From Sweltsa coloradensis (Eukaryota > Arthropoda > Insecta > Plecoptera > Chloroperlidae), in assembly GCA_024449915.1 (NCBI GenBank), contig JAMZAV010001749.1, forward strand, positions 62,001 to 126,000: a stretch of DNA of 64,000 nt, in the 5' to 3' direction. Each line of letters starts with the position of its first letter. The stretch's first letter is position 1. The notes below the pieces were generated by a model. The model saw nothing but the letters and a program-made list of their open reading frames with translations. It was not told where the DNA came from and made no database searches. Below, in pieces: positions 55,301-64,000 of the stretch. Position numbers and translations under genes: made by a program.

Positions 55301-58300
55301 AACAGCTGAGAATAAATACAATACAAAAACAATTGTCGTGTCCAGCTTGATTGATTGGTGTTTCCTGCTAAAATATGCCGGTCTCTAGTTGGTCATTGTT
55401 TGCTCGCCGATGGTGTCGGCTCCTACAGGGTTGGCTAGGTGTGCTTTAACTTTAATGACCCCATTGAAAATCAGTTGTGAGGCTGAGTGGGTAGACTAAA
55501 TACGAATTTATTTTGTATTTACCTGTGTAGCTATATCCCACAGCCTGTGTCTGGCCAGTGTGTCTAGGTAGCCCAGCAACCAGTGCTCTTGCGTGGCTTC
55601 ATCTAGCGTTGCCAGGTTTCTTCTTCGCTCCCCGAGGGCAAGGAGAATGCTGGCAGCCGTCTGGACGTCTCCTAGAAACAATGTTAGACTTACTACGCAA
55701 CACACACGCTACGCTTACACAACTAAAAACTGGAGGGCTTGCAAAGCAGCTTGGCCAAGCTGACAATATCTTAATGGACTTAGTGTTATGAAGTGTTTTT
55801 GTATGTGTTTTATAACTACTATATACCATGCCTAGGCCTTGGTATCGATATCAAGCGCTCTCTTTAGTTTAGTATACGTAATTCTATACAGCTAGGTAGT
55901 TTGTCTGGTGAAGTGTGGAGTTTTCTTGGCAACAGCAGCTATGGCTTTTACCCCAAGGCAGTTCAAGCGGCGATCTGCAACATGTGCGCCGAGAGTTGAG
56001 CACACGATGTCAGTGAAAGAGGTATTTAGTCTGTACTGGTCGGTGTCTTACCCAGCGTATCACCGTGGTGCCTCAACATGTCCACAACAATGCTGCTAGG
56101 ATCCCAGACGCCCAGCTGAGGATACGTAGTGACGCAGAGAAGGGCAGACGGCTGGTCATCCATCGCCAGCGACTGAAGCTCTACGAACAAACAAACAAAC
56201 AAGATGCTTCGGTTCCATAGTTTCTTTCCAGACTAAGGTCTGACGTCTGACTAGAAAACTGAACAGCGCTCGCTAGTAGTGATGACATTGGGTACTCGAT
56301 ATTGCTAATCGAAGGAAGAGCAGATATGAAGTAGGGATGACATCGATTCCAAAAAATTCAAATCGATTATTGTGACCTAAGAATCGATTCGGAATTGATC
56401 CCCCCCAAAAAAATAATTTAATTGTTTGCACAATTATTTTGGTGGTCATTGCCCACAGAACCCGTATTACGCAGCAATATTTATGCGGTTGTTTGCCACA
56501 GAGCTCGTGAAGGCGTGTCTCGCCTGCTGTACGCCACAAAACGATGTATATCGCAATGTTGCGTCGTCGTCTGTTGACCATATTGCCAGTTTTTGTGTAC
56601 GATCGGCGTATGGCTGGAGAGGGAGGGACAGTAGACACATGGTTCACCGCTCTGCCACATAATTAATACCTTAACGTGGAGTCAACTACGATATCTACTA
56701 CCCGACGTCAACTGACCTTGGCTCAGGTCTGGCGACTGGCTGGCAAACTTCTCCGGCGGTGGTGACCGATCCTGTAGCTCGTGTCTCAGCTGGAACGCCT
56801 CGCTCTCTAGCACCCACTCCTGTTGAGGGACCGCGCTAACGCTGATGTGCGCACTCACGTTGAGCCCGCCGTTGTTGAGCTGCTGGAAGTCAAGGTTCAG
56901 GGGGTCCACCTAGCAAGCGACGATATCAACAATTAGTCGCAAATAAAACATTCTTCAGTATTTTATGTAAGAACATCGGCAAAATTTCCAGTCTGAATTT
57001 GAATTGAATCCTTCACCTCTCCCTCTCCGAAGAAGAAGTCCCCTTGCTGTGCGGTGTTAAGTCCGATCCCGAAGCGACCGTTGTAGGGATGATCGGGCGT
57101 GTCTTCCGCGTCCCCCTCGAACTCCCCCGCGTACGACATCTTATCCCCCGGAGTCTCCCCCCCGAGGAGGGAACGCTGGTCCCCGTCCCCCTGACAGCTG
57201 CCCATTCCTGGAACATCACGGGATAGAGTTAGGGACTTGATGCTGAGAAGGAGGGAAAGAAATGGGGAAATTGGAGAAAACTAAGTTTGTAGTTTTTTTT
57301 TCTGACAACAATTAGGGGCAAGTTATCAAACAGTTACAATTGTGACCACAAATTTAAATTAAATGTTTGGTAGAGCTGTCTGTGGCAGGTAACTGTAAAA
57401 TAAGTGCAAAACATTCTTAAATTTTTCACCATTACATCTAAATGATTCTTAAGAATGTACACATCAACAGGGCAGTGGAATTTATAACCTAAGATAGCAA
57501 GGGAAGTAGGAAGCATGGCTGGACATTGGTAGTTGATTTTACTAGCGCTTATTTGAAATTTCTCTATAATATTTGGCACTAATGCGCGTCTGGAAACAGT
57601 TCATCGAAGCCTAGGTTCTTCAAATGATGAAGTCAACAACAAAGACAACCCTTCAGCGACAGTAGCAACAAATTACCAAATTTACCTTCTCGACTGTAAA
57701 TTTGCTGGTAGATACCAGTTTTAATTTTACAGTAAATTAAATCCACATCACTAATTTAATTTTGCAAGGCTATCCCGATCATCATCATCATTATCCATCG
57801 CAGTTTCCTGCTTCAGGCAGGGTCAGCTTGGGTTTCGCAACCAAATTCTTCCACTTCTTTCTATCCTCCCACAAGTTAGCGGTTTAGCCGAGCTCGTTTA
57901 ACCGGTTCCCACTCGAACCTTGAACACCGAAGTTAAGCAGAATCGGGCGTGGTCATGGGTAGAGTGGGTGACCACTCTGTCCTGAAACTCACGTATACCG
58001 CTGGTTAGAGCAGATGGAGGGTTCGAGAGCTAGTGTAACGGCTTCGTTCTCCTCATCGTCTGCTCGGCAGTCCGGGTTAGTGGAGGAACCTATATGACTG
58101 TCAAAGTTACACCGTCCTTTCGGATGGGACGTTAAGCCGTTGGTCCCCTTGGTACTTTTCGAAAGGAGTAGGATACGTGCCGGTACCGGGTTTCCCCTCC
58201 TCCCTTCTGTTCATACTTCATCCTCATCTATCACCACTCATCGTCTCGAATAGCCAAAGCCCAAAGTGCATAAATATGAGACGTTAAGCAATATCCAATC

Positions 58301-61300
58301 AATCTATCCTCCCACAATCGAGTCTCTGCTACATGCTCCTAGCTCTCTTCTCTAGTAAACAGGTCTCTTGCTATGGTCTCCTTCTATCCCTTCCGTGGTC
58401 TCCCCCGTCTTCTTCTTCCTTCGATCCTTTTCTCATACATTCTCCTGGGCATCCTCTCTTCCGTCATTCGTTTCATATGTCCAAACCATCTCAGCCGTGT
58501 CCTTCCCATCCTGTCACCTAACTTCTCCACCCCAAGCATCTCTCTGATATTCGTATTTCTAATTCTATCTCTTCTTGTCTTGCCCACTGTGCTCCTCAGG
58601 AATCTCATCTCCGCCGCCTGGATTTGGCTTTCTTCTCTGTCACCCATAGTCCAGGTTTCTGCCGCATATGTGAGGATCGGTATGAAGTAGGTCTTGTATA
58701 GTGTCATCTTGCACTGTATGGGTATTTCTCTTTCCCACACCAGGCCTTTTACACATTGGTAGAAGTTACTGGCCTTTTGAATTCTGTTGGTAATTTCCTT
58801 TTTTATCTTCCTTCCTTCCTTTTTATTTTCTTCTTCTATACCGATTCGGTACCAAAATTAGGGAAAAGACCTAGTTTATTTTTAAAATAATTATTCAATG
58901 ATTTATTTTCACTTGGGGACTTATAATTTTGCTTTCTTAAAGAGTAATATCTAACACAAATTTTAATGAAACTCAGATCTTTCTTGGTGATCTGTCTGGG
59001 ATAGGACCTACCAATAACTGTGTCCGCGGTGACGCTCGTGCCCACGGAGCCCTGCAACGTGCTGGCCGTATCGTCGCGGGTCGTGTTCCCTATGGACGGA
59101 GTCTGCTGGCCCAAGTCTCCGACGCGGGAGTTGTGGAGGGTTTTAACGATGCTCCACACCAAACTCACCTGAAACATTTTGTTGAATATGTTCACAAGTA
59201 CTAATGTAGTATGAGTAGACCGCAGTCAACATATAATGAAGTTTAGCATCACCTTCTTTATTGCTGTAACGTTTCAGCCCAACTGTGTGGGCTATCTTCA
59301 GAAAACAAGAAACTAAATCTAAAAACTTACAAAAGTATAAGCCAAGACAAGGCGCTAGGTATAAAACAGAGTACTTACTAGAACTACAAAACTAACAGTT
59401 TCCATGAACAGGCCGTGCCTTCTATAAAATTAAAATTACATTGATTCTTATGAGGTCTTCCCAGATCCTCCATGTCACATTTGAGAATTTCTGCTTCGTA
59501 TACGATCACTTCGACAAACTCCACTTTCTTGGGGCTGATCCAGTTCTGGGTCAGGGAGGACGTTAAGGCCTTTATTCGAAGCCGGGAGCATGATCTTGGG
59601 GATAATGCAATTATTTGCAATGCGGTCAGCGCTGGAGTTGTCTTTAATCTTTTTTAATATGGGTGCCCACGACCCGCTCAGCTCAAATCCAATATCACCA
59701 TTAAAATTGTTTGGTGTTTTATCTATTTCAATTGACTCTTTGTAAGCGGAGTAAGCGAGGGTCTTTGCATATTATTGACGCGGCGAAATGCCCGGCCCAT
59801 TGCATTGTATTTATAACTTACCGGGCTGCGAAAACCTTAAATTTGAAATGAGTAATGCTAAATCGTTGCCTATGTGTATGACTCACGTGAGTCCTGCCCA
59901 GGTCCCGAGCCACGGCAGCGTTGTGGTCGCACATGTCGGGCAGCGTGCGACCAGTCAGGATATACCGCCGGGCGCTCTCGTGGAACCACTTGGTGTCGCG
60001 GGCAGACTTGCAGTTGAACCAGTGCATCTTGCTGGACGCCTGAAGGAACTCGGCCTGGTGAGAGTTCTTCCTGTTCACGTTGCACAAGACGCACATTAGT
60101 AAATATATCACCTAGATCAATTGATTGATTGATTGTGTGCCCCGTATAGAACTAACCTGAGTATCCCAGGCAGCTTGGGGACCGTGCGCGTCGTGTTCAC
60201 TTGTTGCTTGCAGGCGTACGCAACGTCGCCAGTACTGTTGAACGACATGCCCTGAGGGTTGGCCTTGGTGGCCGGGCGGGAAGCGTCGTTGAACACGTGT
60301 TGGTACAGCGTGCAGTCCTGTCACAGAGGACAACGCACGTCTACACAGTGGGCTATACTAGCTACGTCGAAACAATGTAGACGCTCTCGTCTAAAGTGCG
60401 GGTGGTATGAATGTGCAAACATAAGGAATGTCACCTTTGTGTATGAAAGAGAATTTGGTGTTGCCAACACAACAAAGAATTTTCTGTGCTAGATCACGGA
60501 GTTCCTTAGTGTGCTAGGTCCACGCTGAAGCGTGAAAAGAGTTTGAGTCAGTTATTATGTCTGGAAAACAATTTCAAGTTACCTGCATTCTTTTGTTGGA
60601 ACCACTTTACAGGTGTTATGCACGGATTAGAGAAAATGTTACGCATACTGTTTGAAAATATATGTAGAGCTCAAATAATTGATACTAGATACTAGGCCTA
60701 TCTACACGACCAATTAGATGGGCTTTCTCTAAATATTTCACCAGGGAATAAGTAGAAATACGTGAGTTCGTGTTAAAGAAAAATGTGTAAAAGTTTCAAA
60801 TGCGACATTTAAGGATGATTTTTAGTGTTTTCTCCATGTTTCATAGTCGAGCCAAGTCGCCCACATTGGGAGATTTTCACTTTTTTGGGGGGGAGGGGGG
60901 GGGGTTATGTTAATGGTTATTATTATTATGATTAGATTCTAGTGTGACTTGGCCAATGAGCTGGAAAGAAGAAAGTGCTCTCCATGCAGTTGAGATGAAG
61001 GTCATATTATGCTGTGTGGCAGGTGTGACTACAAGATAAGAAGTAGTGTGAAGGAGAAAGTTTGGACACAAGAGAAGAAAAGAATCCCAAAACAAGCATT
61101 TGAGCTAATAAATGAGAAGACCTTGAGATGGATGGCAAGACCAAGTACAGACAGATGTGGAGGAGACAGGAGAGGAGTGGGTAATGGTTGAAGAGAGAGA
61201 GAGAGAGAGAGATAAGGACAGGAAGAAGTAGAGAGAGCTGGTGTTGCGACAAGAGAATAGGGAACCTAAGTGGGCGTTGTCTGGTTCTCTCCGGTCAGCG

Positions 61301-63171
61301 AGGTATAGGCGATTAACCCGTGCTAAATGTTTCGTAAGCGATAGCGCGAGAACCCGACCACGGACCGGAATAATATTCATACTGTAAGAAACTATAAACT
61401 TTCCTCTTTGCGTGGATATACATAACTCTGCTCTATCACAAATATTAATGACATTTGTTTTGAGTCGAAGTGAACTCTACATTTACACTGTTGCCAAACC
61501 TTCCAAACTGCTCATGAAAAAGCACGTAAAAGCATTTTGTCCGTGCCATCAGCATAACATTTGGTATCCGACTTGCATAGTGGCTACTGTGAGGTCACTG
61601 GGTTGTACTAGATTATACATTACTAATAAAATATCCTTTAATGTGCCAACAAAATCTTGAATGAAAAGTACATTTAGCAACCATGGACAGGCGCGTGGTA
61701 TGCGAGGATGCCACAGCTGCACACAACGTGGCTGCGTCTTGCTTAGGTTGCCGCTCAGTCAGAGTACATTTGCGACAGCGCGCAAACATGGGTCCATTAA
61801 ACTCATAATAGTTTGAATTTAGGAAGCGTCATCGAGCAAAGTAGAATGCCATCATCTTCTTCACAGAATTATGCATCTTGTGATGTTATTGGTTTAGATT
61901 TCTTTTGCGCGAGTCAAAAGATACGGCGAGTTACATTTTCGTACCATGCTAATTCTTACGGGCGCTGAGACCAGAGAGAACCAATTTCCTTCCCGCCTTC
62001 AAAACTTAGGTTCCCTATATAGAAGAAGATGAGGTACCGAGCTTGGCAGGCGGGCGCTGATTCTGTGATGTCCAAGGTCAATGGTGGAAACACCTCTTTA
62101 CCCAACTAAACGATGTTTGGTTGATGTTTCGGGAGAACAATGCACTGAAGCTACACGTCCTGCACTAACCCTGCTCGCCGACCACGTCCCACACTAACCC
62201 TGCTCGCCGACCACGTCCTACACTAACCCTGCTCGCCGACCACGTCCCACACTAACCATGCTCGCCGACCACGTCCCACACTAACCCTGCTCGCCGACAG
62301 GAAGCAGTGCGGGTCTCCCCTCCACACGATCCCGGACGGAACGTCCTTGTGCTCAGTGAACGCTGCAAAGGGGATGAACGGCCGCCTGACGTCCCACACG
62401 TTAATGCTGCAGTCGACCACTAGAGCACAGCTCGCGATGTGGTATTTCCGCTGGGGGCGCCACTTGATGTGGCCGACAGATGCGATCGTGTGGATCGTGA
62501 ACTCTAGGGCGGCCTTCACAGACAGGTCCCATACCTGGGGGCGTAAGAACACACACGTTTATCAGGCATACTTAGATTTAGGAGTACCTACCTACTTATG
62601 TTGGTCACAAAGACATTGACGTAGTGGCACTCAGTCTAGTTACTACAATATTTATAAATAAACAAGATGTCATAGAAAAATATTTTTCTTTGCAACATAA
62701 ATAAATGAATAAAATAAATTCGTATTTAGAGTCTACCCACTCAGTCATGCAACTGATTTTCAGTGGGGGACAGTAAACCGAAGTGACCAAGCCAACCCTG
62801 CAGGCCGAGACGCAATCAATGAGTGAGCGATAACCAACCAAAGATCGATATTTTTAATAGGAAATATAGCAATCAGTGGTACGGACAGTGCGAACACCCG
62901 CGGATCAACGCCGGAATCAACAAGGCCGAAACGTTAAATGATCCCATCCGTCCCTACCTTGATAGTTTTATCCCTGCTCGCTGTGGCCAGCCAGTTGTGT
63001 TCTGGGTGCCAATCGCAGGCGAACACCGGTCCGCTGTGCGCGGTGAACTGAGAGTAATACCGCTCGGGGCGCCGCATGTCCCACAGTTGGACGTTGCCGT
63101 TGTCAGAGACCGCAGCGAACTGGTGGTGCGAGTGAGGGCTGAACTGGACGTCGCGCACGCTCTCCGTGTTA
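52356..63171 (-). CDS. WDR24: WDR24, GATOR2 subunit; first exons lie beyond the right edge
   Basis: WDR24 is a WD40/RING subunit of GATOR2 and is needed for amino-acid activation of mTORC1. Twelve phase-consistent minus-strand exons: 62958-63171, 62286-62534, 60157-60317, 59887-60070, 59012-59168, 57017-57207, 56717-56909, 56052-56180, 55523-55671, 53420-53581, 52535-52637 and 52356-52384. They encode 639 residues (about 790 in vertebrates). Landmarks: [98 protein letters not shown]. The C-terminal zinc domain is complete: [33 protein letters not shown], then stop. The middle (exons 5-8) is poorly conserved, as expected. Two exon borders lie in minisatellites. Confidence 0.96.
52618..52825 (-). 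repeat. 40-bp minisatellite containing the WDR24 exon 11 acceptor
   Basis: Five complete units (starting 52618, 52658, 52698, 52738 and 52778) and a partial sixth, nearly identical. Each unit, read on the minus strand, holds a TTTAC branch-like word, a short pyrimidine tract, CCCTAG and then the first 20 coding bases of the exon. The exon proper starts at 52637, in the last unit transcribed. Using any upstream acceptor would add multiples of 40 bases. Confidence 0.95.
54006..54252. mobile_element. MITE inside the Penelope frame
   Basis: Outer inverted ends GATTCTGTAAAAT / ATTTTACAGAATC (54006-54018 and 54240-54252). The same motif forms inner ends at about 54070 and 54182. The inside is rich in CGATAACG-type words. 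No clear target duplication. Confidence 0.7.
54340..54771 (+). pseudogene. Penelope GIY-YIG endonuclease domain
   Basis: Contains [61 protein letters not shown] and ends NLNIG. The cysteine-rich linker and the YVG...LR.R..GHR block are typical of Penelope GIY-YIG nucleases, which cut the target for integration. The upstream part (53735-54005) is separated by a MITE and by a frame shift near 54390, so no full protein is made. Confidence 0.8.
55383..55515 (+). mobile_element. SINE-A tail fragment next to a WDR24 donor
   Basis: 3' part of SINE-A (CATTGAAAATCAGTTGTGAG, then TAGACTAAATACGAATTTATTT). It ends about 7 bp from the WDR24 exon 9 donor at 55522, antisense to the gene. Confidence 0.75.
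57775..58815 (-). mobile_element. RTE-like LINE 3' half, split by a 5S-SINE
   Basis: The C-terminal protein frame is at 58384-58740, with [49 protein letters not shown] and RRRRGRPRK, typical of RTE-type elements. The 3' UTR lies at 57775-57874, beyond the SINE, and ends in an (ATC/ATT)n-like tail (CATCATCATCATTATCC at 57780). The reverse transcriptase core is missing. It lies in WDR24 intron 5. Confidence 0.82.
57875..58303 (+). mobile_element. 5S-rRNA-derived SINE, copy 2
   Basis: Flanked by a perfect 14-bp target duplication, CTATCCTCCCACAA (57861-57874 and 58304-58317). The head contains CCACTCGAACCTTGAACACC, GAAGTTAAGC, CGTGGTCATGGGTAGAGTGG and GTGACC, the 5S internal promoter elements in order. 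It is aligned end to end with the copy at 7307-7731. The 3' end is ATATCCAATCAAT. It has inserted into the LINE tail above. Confidence 0.88.
60318..61256. other. WDR24 intron 2, proximal part
   Basis: Non-coding apart from a G-tract and a GA microsatellite (61193-61212). No exon recognised. Confidence 0.5.
60890..60905. repeat. G-tract in a WDR24 intron
   Basis: GGGGGGGAGGGGGGGGGG, interrupted by single A, at about 60887-60904. Non-coding. Confidence 0.8.
61257..62018. mobile_element. Inverted-repeat element in WDR24 intron 2
   Basis: Ends ATAGGGAACCTAAG / CTTAGGTTCCCTAT (61257-61270 and 62005-62018), with further mirrored words (CTGGTTCTCTCCGG and CCAGAGAGAACC). TA may be the target duplication. 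No transposase. Confidence 0.65.
62163..62290 (-). repeat. 29-bp minisatellite containing the WDR24 donor
   Basis: Units start at 62163, 62192, 62221, 62250 and 62279. Each, read on the minus strand, holds GTCGGCGAGCAGG followed by GTTAGTGTGGGACG, which is the exon end and its donor. The true exon ends at 62286; extra donors lie at 62256, 62227, 62198 and 62169. The unit at 62250 has CATG instead of CAGG before the GT. Confidence 0.95.
62700..62932 (-). mobile_element. SINE-A tail half next to a WDR24 exon
   Basis: 3' half of SINE-A (GTTGATCCGCGGGTGTTCGC, then the CCCCCACTGAAAATCAGTTG tail). It stops 25 bp from the donor at 62957. Head missing. Confidence 0.78.
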
Positions 63172-63721
63172 CTGCGGACATGGATGTGATAAAATAGTAG
63201 AGTTGTACGAGTACTCGAAAATTCAAATTTGAACGAACATATTAAGTGTTCAAACTCGATTCGAAACCAAAATACCTGTATTGGAATTCTGAACTATTTG
63301 AATCCTTTTGAACAAGTAGGCCTAGTTCAACCAATGCAGAACAGAGCCTGAATTTAGAAATCATGTGCACTAGCAGGAAACCCTATTTCTCAACACTACT
63401 GACAGTGTGTTTATTTATAGAGTATTACGTCTACCGGAAAGTTCCAACACTTGCATCTTGAATAAGATTTGAAATGTCAATAAGCATCAATTTATTATAT
63501 GCAGATAAAGTCTCAATGATAATAATTGTCTTATTATTCGAACTCGAAATATTCGAATGTTTGAACACTTTATCACTATTCGATTCATATTCGATTTGAA
63601 GTAAAAATCTTTTGTTCGCACACCTCCATAAAAAAGAAACGTGTAGCCTACTCGCCATCAGCAATTTTCTAGGCCTACTCATCAATTGCGGGCTGGCAAA
63701 AGAAATTGTTGAGGGTTGATC

Positions 63722-64000
63722 TAATTGAGCGAGCGTAGCGAGCGTCTCCACTTGACTCTTATGGCTCGAATGTCTGTTTTTTTTTGGATTGTTTGTTTTT
63801 TTTGTGTTTTTTTTTTCTGTTACTGCTTCGGTACAGGTCGCACCGTTTCTCTGATCGACCTGAAATTTTTCACACATGTACATAGGCCTACCACCTAGGG
63901 CTAGGCGGGTTGCTGTAGTTTTTGAACAAAATCCGATTGTTGGCTATATAAAATAAAATTAAAAAATTAAAATGTTCCAATCGTTATGAAATTTTGCAGG
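63722..64000 (+). mobile_element. Helentron-like element, 5' part, cut by the window edge
   Basis: Starts with ATTGAGCGAGCGTAGCGAGC, like the 5' ends of the other copies, followed by a poly-T tract and CGACCTGAAATTTTTCACAC-type interior. The 3' end is outside the window. Confidence 0.45.

Noticed and set aside
57900..57990. Possible 5S rRNA gene
   Set aside because: The similarity covers the internal promoter only. It is the head of a SINE with target duplications.

Overview
The window is animal nuclear DNA. Genes are interrupted by introns with GT-AG borders, there is dense interspersed-repeat content, and the three recognisable genes are metazoan regulators. The repeat mix (a 2A-bearing CR1/L2-like LINE, a 5S-rRNA-headed SINE, a tRNA-headed SINE, Penelope, hAT and Helentron-like elements) and a very frequent GTAGGCCTA-type motif suggest a marine invertebrate, perhaps a deuterostome. 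I cannot name the species.

Three genes are supported by exon-by-exon reconstruction with consistent reading phase. (1) MIOS, minus strand: exons 1-6 (398 codons, the N-terminal WD40 half) run from 23188 down to 9141, and the rest lies beyond the left edge. (2) A Ral small GTPase (RALA-like), plus strand: five coding exons from 24369 to 37217, plus an alternative last exon at 40886-40999 that changes the C-terminal CaaX box. (3) WDR24, minus strand: twelve exons from 63171 to 52356 encode the C-terminal 639 residues, ending in the RING-like zinc domain. Its N-terminus lies beyond the right edge. MIOS and WDR24 are both subunits of GATOR2, the activator arm of amino-acid signalling to mTORC1. 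MIOS and Ral are head to head, and their first splice donors are only about 290 bp apart, which suggests a shared promoter.

Region by region: 1-2000 holds two Helentron-like non-autonomous elements. 2650-6460 is a nearly intact CR1/L2-like LINE. 7290-8700 is a 5S-SINE followed by LINE RNase-H remnants. 9100-23350 is MIOS, with introns full of SINEs, Helentron-like units, a small hAT and a LINE nested in a SINE. 23350-41000 is Ral, whose second intron carries a 6.6 kb hAT element split by a 3.8 kb RNase-H LINE. 41000-52300 is mostly non-coding, with several short inverted-repeat elements, a full-length tRNA-SINE and one exon-like acidic block of unknown origin. 52350-63171 is WDR24, with a Penelope fragment, an RTE-like LINE tail, a second 5S-SINE and several SINE tails in its introns. 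The right end begins another Helentron-like unit.

The most unusual observations are: (a) two duplicated, diverged Ral terminal exons, predicting a geranylgeranyl-type (CTIL) versus a farnesyl-type (CVVQ) lipid anchor; (b) tandem repeats that copy the splice junction itself, namely a five-copy 40-bp array at a WDR24 acceptor, a five-copy 29-bp array at a WDR24 donor, and a duplicated acceptor with exon start in MIOS; (c) linkage of two GATOR2 genes around a Ral gene.
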